A DNA stretch of 64,000 nt from Stutzerimonas stutzeri KOS6 (lineage in GTDB: Bacteria; Pseudomonadota; Gammaproteobacteria; Pseudomonadales; Pseudomonadaceae). Shown here one piece after another: positions 28,462-36,820 of this stretch. Position 1 is the stretch's first letter; each line of letters begins with the position of its first letter. The notes beneath the pieces are model-generated. The model saw nothing but the letters and a program-made list of their open reading frames with translations. It was not told the DNA's origin and did no database searches. Where the stretch lies: the NCBI RefSeq assembly GCF_000307775.2, contig NZ_KK020676.1, positions 1,524,576 to 1,588,575 on the forward strand, in the 5' to 3' direction. A program made the translations under genes and the position numbers.

Positions 28462-29535
28462 ATGTCCGCGACGACACCGCAGAACAATGCCAGGAAGGTC
28501 GCCAATCGCACGGTCGTGCAGGCCGCAGTGCTGGCCGTTGTGGTGCTGCTGAGCATCGTCGCCTGGCTGGCGTTCGATTTCCTCTTGCTGCTGTTCGCCT
28601 CGATTCTCTTTGGTGTGCTGATCCACGGCGTCAGCCGCTGGCTGTGCAGCAAGACCGCGCTGTCCTACAAGCTGTCCATGGCGGCGTTCTTCGTGCTCTT
28701 GCTGCTCGGTCTGGGTGGCGGTGGCTGGCTGGTCGCGCCGAGCATCGCCGAACAGGCCGATGCGCTCTCCGATTCGCTGCCCAAGGCCGTCGAGCGCCTG
28801 CGCGAGCGCGCCGGGCAACTGCCCTGGGCCAATGAACTGTTGCAGCGGCGCGAACGTCTGGAGGACTCGCTGCCCGATGGCTCCAGCGCGTTCAGCGTGG
28901 TGACCAAGGTGATGGGCTCGATCGTCGGTGCACTGAGCAGTTTCGCCATCGCCTTCGCCATCGGCATCTGCCTTGCCATCAACCCGCAGATATACGTCCG
29001 CGGGCTGCTGAAGCTGATTCCGCTGGGCTATCGTCCGCGCGCGGCGGCTGTGCTCGACGAGAGCGGCTCGACGTTGCGCGCCTGGCTGCTGGCCAAGCTG
29101 CTGGAGATGCTGCTGATCGGCGTGCTGACCACGCTCGGCCTGTGGCTGCTGGGCATCGAGCTGGCGCTGGTGCTCGGCCTGATCGCCGGATTGCTGTCGT
29201 TCATTCCCAATATCGGCCCGGTGCTGGCGGTGATTCCGGCGCTCCTGCTGGCGTCGCTGGAGGGCGGCCGCACGGTGCTCTACGTCGCCGCGCTCTACCT
29301 GCTGGTGCAGGCGCTGGAAAGCTACGTCTTCACGCCGTGGATGCAGCAGCGCATCGTCTCGGTTCCGCCGGCGCTGACCATCGCCGTGCAATTGCTGTTC
29401 GGCCTGCTGGCCGGGACACTGGGCCTGCTGCTGGCGACGCCGCTGGCAGCGGTCGGCATGGTGCTGGTGCGCATGCTCTACGTCGAGGATCTGCTCGGTG
29501 ACCGGCCGCAGGCGACCGACGGTCAGAGCGGCTAG
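28462..29535 (+). CDS. AI-2E family transporter
   Basis: 357 residues, start ATG behind AGGGGGAGCG. Family (YdiK/PerM/TqsA) topology: paired TMs at the N-terminus (about 19-60), one near 70-92, an amphipathic loop (AEQADALSDSLPKAVERLRERAGQLPW), then a C-terminal helical bundle with LEMLLIGVLTTLGLWLLGIELALVLGLIAGLLSFIPNIGPVLAVIPALLLA and TPWMQQRIVSVPPALTIAVQLLFGLLAGTLGLLLATPLAAV. Inner-membrane exporter or antiporter of unknown substrate; some members handle autoinducer-2 or Na+/H+. Confidence 0.93.
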   Translation: MSATTPQNNARKVANRTVVQAAVLAVVVLLSIVAWLAFDFLLLLFASILFGVLIHGVSRWLCSKTALSYKLSMAAFFVLLLLGLGGGGWLVAPSIAEQADALSDSLPKAVERLRERAGQLPWANELLQRRERLEDSLPDGSSAFSVVTKVMGSIVGALSSFAIAFAIGICLAINPQIYVRGLLKLIPLGYRPRAAAVLDESGSTLRAWLLAKLLEMLLIGVLTTLGLWLLGIELALVLGLIAGLLSFIPNIGPVLAVIPALLLASLEGGRTVLYVAALYLLVQALESYVFTPWMQQRIVSVPPALTIAVQLLFGLLAGTLGLLLATPLAAVGMVLVRMLYVEDLLGDRPQATDGQSG

Positions 29536-29651
29536 GCGCTCTGGCAGGGCGTTCGCCAAGGGCTGTCACGTTTTGTAAAGGCTGACGGCGAAACCCCTGG
29601 CGCGTCTTGCTGCCGGATTACATGAACCCCCGAAACATGCAGGAGTCGATC

Positions 29652-29960
29652 ATGAACATGCACAAGATTGCGGCATTCACCCTGGCGGGACTGCTCTCCA
29701 GCGCGGCACTCGCTGCCGGCAACACCGGCACTGGTACCGAAACCGATCCCCGCGACTCGATGGGGCACAGCACCGAGCAGCCGGGGGCCATGGGTGGCAC
29801 GGGCAGCGGAATGGATTCGACCTCCGATACCGGCAAGATGCCGGACGAGACTGAGCGCCCGGCGACCACCACGGGGAGTGATCACGGCACCGGCGTCGAT
29901 GCAGGCGGCGATGGCGCGGCCGCTGGGCAGGGCAAGACCGGCAAGGGCGGCGCCAACTGA
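29652..29960 (+). CDS. Small exported low-complexity protein
   Basis: 102 residues; ATG at 29652 after AGGAGTCGATC is preferred to in-frame upstream starts. Signal peptide MNMHKIAAFTLAGLLSSAALAAG, then a Gly/Thr/Asp/Ser-rich tail (NTGTGTETDPRDSMGHSTEQPG...) with no fold motif and no cysteine; probably disordered in the periplasm. Such proteins are common but unnamed in Pseudomonas. A strand of similar small genes continues at 30105. Confidence 0.65.
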   Translation: MNMHKIAAFTLAGLLSSAALAAGNTGTGTETDPRDSMGHSTEQPGAMGGTGSGMDSTSDTGKMPDETERPATTTGSDHGTGVDAGGDGAAAGQGKTGKGGAN

Positions 29961-30104
29961 CCTTTGGTCATGAACGGCCTGGCAGGCTGCGCTTGCCGGG
30001 TCGTTCTGCGCCCGGCCCGACCACTCGGGCGCTGAACGCGGCAGCAGGGAAACCTTGTCGGTGCCGGCATGACGAACCTGCAAGAGCAATGATCGGAGGT
30101 GCAC

Positions 30105-30398
30105 ATGGGCATGCTGCGTTTGAGCATTCTGCTGGTGTCTTTGGCTGGCGCGTCGACCGCCCTGGCCGAGCCTACCGGGCCGACCCACCCGGAAAAGGCG
30201 CGTCAGCATCCGCTGGACAACCGCGAGCCGCGGCCGCAGTCGGACCGGCAGGCGGAGGAGACGCAACAGATCGAAGCGCCGTTGCTGCAGCCGCGCCCGG
30301 CGCCGGGCGAAACCGATGTACCGCCAACGCCCAAGCCGCGTGACGAACAGCCAGGGACGGATGTCGATGCCGCAGGTACCCGGGTGCTGCGCGGCTAG
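30105..30398 (+). CDS. Small exported proline-rich protein
   Basis: 97 residues from ATG 30105 (30111 possible); GGAGGT lies just upstream. Signal peptide MGMLRLSILLVSLAGASTALAEP, then a Pro/Gln/Glu/Arg-rich segment without recognisable domain (PEKARQHPLDNREPRPQSD..., PPTPKPRDEQPG). Likely disordered and periplasmic. Ends 24 bp before a bidirectional terminator shared with serA. Confidence 0.62.
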   Translation: MGMLRLSILLVSLAGASTALAEPTGPTHPEKARQHPLDNREPRPQSDRQAEETQQIEAPLLQPRPAPGETDVPPTPKPRDEQPGTDVDAAGTRVLRG

Positions 30399-30422
30399 TG
30401 GAAGCGGATGCGCGCAAACGAA

Positions 30423-30446
30423 AAAGGGAGGCCGAAGCCTCCCTTT
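30423..30446. terminator. Bidirectional Rho-independent terminator (serA / small exported gene)
   Basis: Ten-bp perfect stem AAAGGGAGGC / GCCTCCCTTT with CGAA loop, preceded by AAAAA on the plus strand, so it yields a U-run for the minus-strand serA transcript and TTT for the plus strand. Confidence 0.9.
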
Positions 30447-30465
30447 CAATGCACGCGTCAGTGAA

Positions 30466-31695
30466 TCAGAACAGTACGCGGCTGCGGATCGTGCCGTTGA
30501 CGTGCTGCAGCTTCTCCAGCGCCAGATCGGAGTACTCCTTGTCCACATCGATGACGACGTAGCCGACCTTCTCGTTGGTCTGCAGGAACTGGCCGCAGAT
30601 GTTGATGCCGTTGTCGGCGAACACCTTGTTGATCTCGCTCATCACGCCCGGAATGTTCTGGTGGATGTGCAGCAGACGATGCTTGCCCGGGTGCGATGGC
30701 AGGGCCACTTCCGGGAAGTTGACCGAGGACACCGAGGTGCCGTTGTCGCTGTACTTGACCAGCTTCTCGGCCACTTCCAGGCCGATGTTGGCCTGCGCTT
30801 CGGCCGTCGAGCCGCCGATGTGCGGGGTCAGGATCACCCGATCCAGGCCGCGCAGCGGGCTTTCGAACTCTTCGTCGTTGGACTTCGGTTCGACCGGGAA
30901 CACGTCGATGGCGGCGCCGATCAGGTGCTCGTCCTTGATCGCGGCGGCCAGGTGATCCAGTTCGACCACGGTGCCGCGGGCGGCGTTGATCAGGATGCCG
31001 CCCTTCTTCATGGCGCGGATTTCCTTCTCGCCGATCATCCACTGGGTGGACGGCAGCTCGGGGACGTGCAGCGAGACGATGTCGCACATGCCCAGCAGCT
31101 CGTACAGCGAGCCGATCTGGGTGGCGTTGCCCAGCGGTAGCTTGGTCACCACGTCATAAAAGAAGACCTGCATGCCCAGCGCCTCGGCGAGTACCGAGAG
31201 CTGGGTGCCGATGGAGCCGTAGCCGATGATGCCGAGCTTCTTGCCGCGGATCTCGAAGGAGTTGGCGGCCGACTTGATCCAGCCGCCGCGATGGCAGGAG
31301 GCGTTCTTCTCCGGGATGCCGCGCAGCAGCAGGATGGCTTCGGCCAGCACCAGCTCGGCCACCGAACGGGTGTTGGAGTAGGGCGCGTTGAATACCGCGA
31401 TGCCGCGCTCGCGGGCGGCATTCAGGTTGACCTGGTTGGTACCGATGCAGAAGCAGCCGACGGCGATCAGTCTCTTGGCCGCGTCGAAGACCTCTTCGGT
31501 GAGCTGGGTGCGCGAGCGGATGCCGATGAAGTGGACGTCGGCGATCTTTTCCTTCAGCTCCTCGCTGGACAGCGCGCCCTTGAGGTACTCGATGTTGGTG
31601 TAGCCGGCCGCCTTGAGGGTGTCGACGGCGTTCTGGTGCACGCCTTCGAGAAGAAGAAACTTGATCTTGCTCTTGTCGAGAGAGGTCTGGCTCAT
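30466..31695 (-). CDS. serA: D-3-phosphoglycerate dehydrogenase
   Basis: 409 residues from MSQTSLDKSKIKFLLLEG; the ATG two codons upstream is possible but this length equals other Pseudomonas SerA. First step of serine synthesis, NAD-dependent oxidation of 3-phosphoglycerate, and in this group also reduction of 2-oxoglutarate to D-2-hydroxyglutarate. NAD site GYGSIGTQLSVLAEALGM, catalytic Arg/Glu/His in NAARGTVVE, DVFPVEPKS and TPHIGGSTAEAQ; C-terminal ACT domain (about 335-409) for serine feedback. Divergent from the D2HGDH gene that re-oxidises its by-product. Confidence 0.98.
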   Translation of the reverse strand: MSQTSLDKSKIKFLLLEGVHQNAVDTLKAAGYTNIEYLKGALSSEELKEKIADVHFIGIRSRTQLTEEVFDAAKRLIAVGCFCIGTNQVNLNAARERGIAVFNAPYSNTRSVAELVLAEAILLLRGIPEKNASCHRGGWIKSAANSFEIRGKKLGIIGYGSIGTQLSVLAEALGMQVFFYDVVTKLPLGNATQIGSLYELLGMCDIVSLHVPELPSTQWMIGEKEIRAMKKGGILINAARGTVVELDHLAAAIKDEHLIGAAIDVFPVEPKSNDEEFESPLRGLDRVILTPHIGGSTAEAQANIGLEVAEKLVKYSDNGTSVSSVNFPEVALPSHPGKHRLLHIHQNIPGVMSEINKVFADNGINICGQFLQTNEKVGYVVIDVDKEYSDLALEKLQHVNGTIRSRVLF

Positions 31696-31798
31696 CTGCA
31701 TTAAAACCTTAAGGCCGAAGGATAGGACTGAAGTGTCCAGCGAAGGCTGGCCGACCCGTCATTAGCGGTATCGGGAGTCTGCCGAGGCACGTTTCAAA

Positions 31799-31826
31799 GG
31801 GGTGCGTATGCTAGCATACGAGCCCC
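31799..31826. promoter_or_regulatory. Palindromic operator candidate between serA and D2HGDH
   Basis: Perfect 16-bp palindrome CGTATGCTAGCATACG (31805-31820) inside a 28-bp inverted repeat flanked by GGGG and CCCC with two mismatched pairs. It lies 104 bp from serA and 69 bp from the D2HGDH start. No T-run follows in either direction, arguing against a terminator. Confidence 0.6.
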
Positions 31827-31894
31827 GCGAAACACCCCCACCCCTGTGCTGAAGCGTGCTCAGGGTGACCATGAATCGTATGAGAGTTCCCGTG

Positions 31895-33289
31895 ATGACC
31901 GACCCCGCCCTGATCGATGAGCTGAAAACCCTGGTCGAGCCCGGCAAAGTGCTGACCGACGCCGATTCGCTGAATGCCTACGGCAAGGACTGGACCAAGC
32001 ATTTCGCTCCGGCGCCCTCGGCCATCGTCTTCCCCAAGAGCATCGAGCAGGTGCAGGCCATCGTGCGCTGGGCCAACGAGCGCAAGGTCGCGCTGGTGCC
32101 CTCGGGCGGCCGCACCGGCCTCTCCGCCGCGGCCGTGGCGGCCAATGGCGAGGTGGTGGTGTCGTTCGACTACATGAACCAGATTCTCGAATTCAACGAG
32201 ATGGATCGCACCGCGGTCTGCCAGCCCGGTGTGGTCACCGCGCAGCTGCAGCAGTTCGCCGAGGACAAGGGCCTGTACTACCCGGTGGACTTCGCCTCCG
32301 CCGGCTCCAGCCAGATCGGCGGCAACATCGGCACCAACGCCGGTGGCATCAAGGTGATCCGCTACGGCATGACCCGCAACTGGGTCGCCGGGATGAAGGT
32401 GGTGACCGGCAAGGGCGACGTCCTCGAGCTGAACAAGGACCTGATCAAGAACGCCACCGGCTATGACCTGCGCCAGTTGTTCATCGGCGCCGAGGGCACG
32501 CTGGGCTTCGTCGTCGAGGCGACCATGCGCCTGGAACGCCAGCCGACCAACCTCACCGCGCTGGTGCTGGGTACGCCGGATTTCGACTCGATCATGCCGG
32601 TCCTGCACGCCTTCCAGGACAAGCTCGACCTGACCGCCTTCGAGTTCTTCTCCGACAAGGCGCTGGCCAAGGTGCTCGGCCGCGGCGACGTGCCGGCACC
32701 GTTCGAAACCGATTGCCCGTTCTACGCGCTGCTGGAGTTCGAGGCCACCACCGACGAGCGCGCCGACCAGGCGCTGGCCACCTTCGAGCATTGCGTCGAG
32801 CAGGGCTGGGTGCTCGATGGCGTGATGAGCCAGAGCGAGCAGCAGTTGCAGAACCTTTGGAAGCTGCGCGAGTACATCTCCGAGACCATCAGCCACTGGA
32901 CGCCGTACAAGAACGACATCTCGGTCACCATTGGCAAGGTGCCGGCCTTCCTCAAGGAAATCGACGCCATCGTCGGCGAGCACTATCCGGACTTCGAAAT
33001 CGTCTGGTTCGGCCACATCGGCGACGGTAACCTGCACCTGAACATCCTCAAGCCGGATGCCATGGACAAGGACGAGTTCTTCGGCAAGTGCGCCACGGTG
33101 AACAAGTGGGTGTTCGAGATCGTGCAGAAGTACAACGGCTCGATCTCCGCCGAGCATGGTGTCGGCATGACCAAGCGTGATTACCTGCACTACAGCCGCT
33201 CGGCCGCCGAAATCGAGTACATGAAAGCGGTCAAGGCGGTATTCGATCCGAACGGGATCATGAACCCGGGCAAGATCTTCGCGGCCTGA
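31895..33289 (+). CDS. d2hgdh: FAD-dependent D-2-hydroxyglutarate dehydrogenase
   Basis: 464 residues from ATG 31895 (MTDPALIDELKTLVEPGK); longer in-frame starts at 31871 and 31856 are possible. FAD_binding_4 domain with PSGGRTGLSAAAVAANGEVVVS and GGNIGTNAGGIKVIRYG; substrate/metal domain with FGHIGDGNLHLNI, SISAEHGVGMTKRDYL and the terminal NPGKIF. Oxidises D-2-hydroxyglutarate to 2-oxoglutarate, feeding electrons to the quinone pool via ETF. In P. stutzeri this enzyme is reported to pull the SerA reaction forward by removing its product, which fits the divergent pairing here. Confidence 0.93.
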   Translation: MTDPALIDELKTLVEPGKVLTDADSLNAYGKDWTKHFAPAPSAIVFPKSIEQVQAIVRWANERKVALVPSGGRTGLSAAAVAANGEVVVSFDYMNQILEFNEMDRTAVCQPGVVTAQLQQFAEDKGLYYPVDFASAGSSQIGGNIGTNAGGIKVIRYGMTRNWVAGMKVVTGKGDVLELNKDLIKNATGYDLRQLFIGAEGTLGFVVEATMRLERQPTNLTALVLGTPDFDSIMPVLHAFQDKLDLTAFEFFSDKALAKVLGRGDVPAPFETDCPFYALLEFEATTDERADQALATFEHCVEQGWVLDGVMSQSEQQLQNLWKLREYISETISHWTPYKNDISVTIGKVPAFLKEIDAIVGEHYPDFEIVWFGHIGDGNLHLNILKPDAMDKDEFFGKCATVNKWVFEIVQKYNGSISAEHGVGMTKRDYLHYSRSAAEIEYMKAVKAVFDPNGIMNPGKIFAA

Positions 33290-33318
33290 GTGGGCCCACG
33301 GATTATCAGGAGTCTTCG

Positions 33319-33984
33319 ATGAGCTACCAGCACCACTACACCGACGGCACGCCGATCCACTACCCGCTGGGCAAGGTGGTCTGCATCGGTCGCAACTATG
33401 CCGAGCATGCCAGGGAGCTGAACAACCCGGTGCCGACCGAGCCACTGCTGTTCATCAAACCCGGTAGCTGCACCGTGCCGCTGGAAGGCGGCTTCAGCAT
33501 TCCGAGCGATCGCGGCGCAGTGCACTACGAAGCGGAAATCGCCGTGCTGATCGGCAAGCCACTGTCACGCAAGCCGAACGAGGAAGAGGTGCGCGATGCC
33601 ATTTCCGGCTTCGCCCCGGCCCTCGACCTGACCCTGCGCGACGTGCAGGCCAAGCTGAAGGAAAAGGGCCATCCCTGGGAGATCGCCAAGAGCTTCGACG
33701 GCGCCTGCGTGCTGGCGCCGTTCGTGCCGGGCGATGCGGTGGCGGACCTCGGCGACATCGGCATCCGCCTGTCCATCAACGCAGAGGTGCGTCAGGACGG
33801 CAACAGCAGCCAGATGCTCAACGCCATCCTGCCGCTGTTGCAGCACGTTGCCGGGCACTTCAGCCTGCAGCCGGGCGATGTGGTGCTGACTGGCACGCCG
33901 GCCGGTGTCGGCCCACTCAACCAGGGCGACGAGCTGGTGCTGGAGCTGGTCGGGCTGTCGCGCTTCGAGAGCCGCGTGATCTGA
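33319..33984 (+). CDS. Fumarylacetoacetate hydrolase family protein
   Basis: 221 residues, the short FAH form (like YcgM/FAHD1). Conserved: VVCIGRNYAEHARELNNPVPTEPLLFIKP, metal ligands in HYEAEIAVLIG (Glu-x-Glu), DLTLRDVQAKLKEKGHPWEIAKSFDGACVL, and the terminal LQPGDVVLTGTPAGVGPLNQGD. Members are acylpyruvate hydrolases or oxaloacetate decarboxylases; exact substrate is uncertain. It starts 30 bp after D2HGDH in the same direction and is probably co-transcribed, ending in a terminator. Confidence 0.92.
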   Translation: MSYQHHYTDGTPIHYPLGKVVCIGRNYAEHARELNNPVPTEPLLFIKPGSCTVPLEGGFSIPSDRGAVHYEAEIAVLIGKPLSRKPNEEEVRDAISGFAPALDLTLRDVQAKLKEKGHPWEIAKSFDGACVLAPFVPGDAVADLGDIGIRLSINAEVRQDGNSSQMLNAILPLLQHVAGHFSLQPGDVVLTGTPAGVGPLNQGDELVLELVGLSRFESRVI

Positions 33985-33991
33985 CCTGCGC

Positions 33992-34012
33992 GCGGCGGGG
34001 CAAGCCCGCCGC
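33992..34012 (+). terminator. Terminator after the FAH-family gene
   Basis: Eight-bp GC stem GCGGCGGG / CCCGCCGC with GCAAG loop, followed by GTCTGCTGCTTCTTTT (interrupted T-tract). Confidence 0.65.
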
Positions 34013-34078
34013 GTCTGCTGCTTCTTTTGCGATCCGTTCTCGTGTTGTAATCCGGCACCTTCCGCTGGAACGCTTCTC

Positions 34079-34975
34079 ATGGTTGTCCGTTATTCCCGCT
34101 GGCGTCTGTTCACCGCGGCCGTCCTGTTGCTGCTGTTCATCGTCCTGCTCGTCGCCGCTCGTCTGCTGCACTGGGACGACCAGCTGCGGCTGTACTGGGA
34201 CGAGCGTTCGGTCAGCGCCGAGCAGCGTGCGGCCGGCATCTGGCTTCCGGACTACGAACTGACGCTGGAGACCACTCTGGCCGGCCTGGAGAAGGCCGAG
34301 ACTTCGGGCCTGACCTGGAATCCGCTGACCGGCACGCTGTTTACCGTCACCGGCGAGCAACTGGTCGAGTTCACGCCGACCGGCGTGGTGCTGCGTCGGG
34401 TCGCGCTGAACGGCTTTGCCGATCCCGAGGCCGTGGAGGCGCTGGGCGATGGCCGCCTGGCGATCGTCGACGAGCGCCGCCGAATGGTCGCGGTGTTCTT
34501 CCTCGAGCCGGGGGTGGAGAGCCTCGACCTGGATAGCATGGCCAGCTACGACCTGGGTTTCGCCGAAGCCGGCAACAAGGGCTTCGAGGGACTGGCCTGG
34601 AACCCGCGCACGCAACGCCTGCTGCTGGCCAAGGAGCGTGATCCGCAGGGGCTGTTCGAGCTGCCGTTTCCCGGCGAGGACGGCAGCATCGGTGCGCTGG
34701 AGGCGTTGCCTGACCAGCCGTTGCTGGTGCGCGACATTTCCTCGGTCACCATCGATCCGCGCAGCGGTCATACCCTGATGCTTTCCGACGAGTCGCGGCT
34801 GCTGGTGGAGCTGGACCTGCAGGGTCGGCCGCGCAGCTTCATCAGCCTGTTCGGTGGTCTAAACGGGCTGGTCCAGGGCATCGAGCAGGCCGAAGGCGTC
34901 GCGATGGATGCCGAGGGCAACATCTACGTGGTTGGCGAGCCCAACCGCTTCTACGTGTTCAGTCGCAAGCGCTGA
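34079..34975 (+). CDS. SdiA-regulated (YjiK-type) propeller protein, copy 1
   Basis: 298 residues. One N-terminal membrane anchor (about 10-29, LFTAAVLLLLFIVLLVAARLL), then a beta-propeller of the SdiA-regulated family: TSGLTWNPLTGTLFTVTGE, DPEAVEALGDGRLAIVDERRR, AEAGNKGFEGLAWNPRTQRLLLAKERDP, ISSVTIDPRSGHTLMLSDESRLLVELDLQG, AEGVAMDAEGNIYVVGEPNRFYVF. Probably periplasmic and anchored; function unknown. A close paralogue follows 75 bp downstream, so this is a tandem duplication. Confidence 0.88.
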   Translation: MVVRYSRWRLFTAAVLLLLFIVLLVAARLLHWDDQLRLYWDERSVSAEQRAAGIWLPDYELTLETTLAGLEKAETSGLTWNPLTGTLFTVTGEQLVEFTPTGVVLRRVALNGFADPEAVEALGDGRLAIVDERRRMVAVFFLEPGVESLDLDSMASYDLGFAEAGNKGFEGLAWNPRTQRLLLAKERDPQGLFELPFPGEDGSIGALEALPDQPLLVRDISSVTIDPRSGHTLMLSDESRLLVELDLQGRPRSFISLFGGLNGLVQGIEQAEGVAMDAEGNIYVVGEPNRFYVFSRKR

Positions 34976-35050
34976 AGCCTGCTTCATTAAGCTTGATGTA
35001 ATTCGGGACGAGCACAATCCCGCCTCCAATTAGAAGAATAAGTGGGAATT

Positions 35051-35938
35051 ATGCGTGCATTGAAAATGCATATGGTCGTGTTACTGGGGGCGGCGCTGCT
35101 GTCAGGGGTTGGCGCTGGTATTCATTACCGGCTGTTCGAACGTGGCTGGTTTCATCTCGGCCAATGGCATCAGGGCGAGCAGCGCCAGGAGACCGCCTTG
35201 TGGCTACCCGACTATCAGGCCACGATCCAGGGCAAGCGAGTCGACGGCATCGACGACGATCTCTCGGCGCTGACTTTCGATCCGGACCGCAACAGCCTGA
35301 TCGCCGTCACCAACGGCAACCCGCAGTGGCTCGAGCTCAGCCTCGAAGGCGAGCTGCTGCGGACGATCCCCCTCGTTGGTTTCCGCGACCCGGAGGCCAT
35401 CGAGTACATTTCCGAAGGGGTGTACGTGATCAGCGACGAGCGTCTGCAGCGGTTGCTGCGCGTCGAAGTGAACGAGCAGACCATGGTCATCGACGCAGCG
35501 CAGGCGTCGCAGCTTTCGCTGGGAATCGACGTCAACGGCAACAAGGGCTTCGAGGGCCTGGCCTACGATACGGCGGGCAAGCGACTGTTCGTCGCCAAGG
35601 AACGCAATCCGGTACGTATCTACGAAATCTCCGGCTTCCCCTATGCCGCGCCGAAACCCTCGGTGCATATCAATGAGCACGACGCCCGGCTGTTCGTGCG
35701 GGACCTGTCCAGCTTGCAGTTCGACGAGCAGACCGGCCATCTGCTGGCGCTGTCCGACGAGTCGCGGCTGGTCGTGGAGCTGGACCGCAGCGGGCAGCCG
35801 CTCAGCAGCCTGTCGTTGAGTGCCGGCAAGCATGGACTGCAGCACGACGTGCCGCAGGCAGAAGGCATTGCCATGGGAGCGGACGGCGCGCTCTATCTGG
35901 TCAGCGAGCCGAACCTCTTCTATGTGTTCCGCAAGTGA
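35051..35938 (+). CDS. SdiA-regulated (YjiK-type) propeller protein, copy 2
   Basis: 295 residues from ATG 35051; a GTG three codons upstream is possible. Anchor at about 8-24 (VVLLGAALLSGVGAGIHY), then the same propeller blocks as copy 1: DDLSALTFDPDRNSLIAVTNG, DPEAIEYISEGVYVISDERL, NGNKGFEGLAYDTAGKRLFVAKERNP, LSSLQFDEQTGHLLALSDESRLVVELDRSG, AEGIAMGADGALYLVSEPNLFYVF. The conserved cores agree closely while the loops differ, so the two copies have diverged for long enough to have separate roles. Confidence 0.88.
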   Translation: MRALKMHMVVLLGAALLSGVGAGIHYRLFERGWFHLGQWHQGEQRQETALWLPDYQATIQGKRVDGIDDDLSALTFDPDRNSLIAVTNGNPQWLELSLEGELLRTIPLVGFRDPEAIEYISEGVYVISDERLQRLLRVEVNEQTMVIDAAQASQLSLGIDVNGNKGFEGLAYDTAGKRLFVAKERNPVRIYEISGFPYAAPKPSVHINEHDARLFVRDLSSLQFDEQTGHLLALSDESRLVVELDRSGQPLSSLSLSAGKHGLQHDVPQAEGIAMGADGALYLVSEPNLFYVFRK

Positions 35939-35992
35939 CCCGCGAGGCCCGGTCCGGCGCCCGGCCGGCCGTGCCTAACGCGCGACCCGGCA

Positions 35993-36664
35993 TCAGCGCT
36001 CGAGCATCTGCACGCCGTCCTTGGTGCCGAGTAGCAGCAGGTCGGCCGGGCGCATGGCGAACAGGCCGTTGCTGACCACGCCGACGATGTTGTTGATCTG
36101 CGCTTCCAGTTCCGGCGCGAAGCCGATCAGCAGGTTGTGCACGTCGAGGATGACGTTGCCGTTGTCGGTCACCACGCCGTCGCGGTAGACCGGGTCGCCG
36201 CCCAATTTGACCAGCTCGCGGGCCACGTGGCTGCGCGCCATCGGGATGACTTCCACCGGCAGTGGGAAGCTGCCCAACTGCTCGACCAGCTTGCTCGCAT
36301 CGGCGATGCAGATGAAGGTCTTGGCCACCGCCGCGACGATCTTTTCGCGGGTCAGGGCTGCGCCACCGCCCTTGATCAGCTCCAGGTGCTTGTTGGCTTC
36401 GTCGGCGCCATCGACGTAGAACTCCAGTTCGCTCACCGAGTTGAGGTCGTAGACCGGAATGCCGTGTCCCTTCAGGCGCTCGGCGGTGGCTTCGGAGCTG
36501 GCGACGGCACCATCGAAGAAGCCCTTGTGCCTGGCCAGCAGGTCAATGAAGAAGTTGGCCGTGGAGCCGGTGCCCACGCCGACGATGCTGCGGTCGGTCA
36601 GTTTGGGAACGATGTGGTCGACGGCGGCCTGGGCGACGGCCTGCTTGAGCTGATCCTGGGTCAT
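35993..36664 (-). CDS. rpiA: Ribose-5-phosphate isomerase A
   Basis: 223 residues. Interconverts ribose-5-P and ribulose-5-P (pentose phosphate pathway). Motifs: [16 protein letters not shown], the catalytic region [28 protein letters not shown], and [27 protein letters not shown]. The start [14 protein letters not shown] has a GGAAGG-like site upstream on its strand. An unbroken reading runs far upstream through the opposite gene but is only the antisense of ilvA. Divergent from ilvA. Confidence 0.98.
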   Translation of the reverse strand: MTQDQLKQAVAQAAVDHIVPKLTDRSIVGVGTGSTANFFIDLLARHKGFFDGAVASSEATAERLKGHGIPVYDLNSVSELEFYVDGADEANKHLELIKGGGAALTREKIVAAVAKTFICIADASKLVEQLGSFPLPVEVIPMARSHVARELVKLGGDPVYRDGVVTDNGNVILDVHNLLIGFAPELEAQINNIVGVVSNGLFAMRPADLLLLGTKDGVQMLER

Positions 36665-36820
36665 GGAAGGAATCCGGGCGGAAGAACGAGGCGTGGAGTA
36701 TAGCGCTCGGCTGGCGGTGGGTCTTGGCCGCTGTGGCTTGGCCGCGGATTGCCGGTGGTCGGCGAGGCGGTCGCGGGAGTAGACTCCCCGTTCCACGCAA
36801 TGCCCGCCAAGATAGCCAGA

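Noticed and set aside
31811..33445. 544-codon minus-strand open frame opposite D2HGDH
   Set aside because: The plus strand encodes a full FAD dehydrogenase; the minus frame is a GC-driven shadow.
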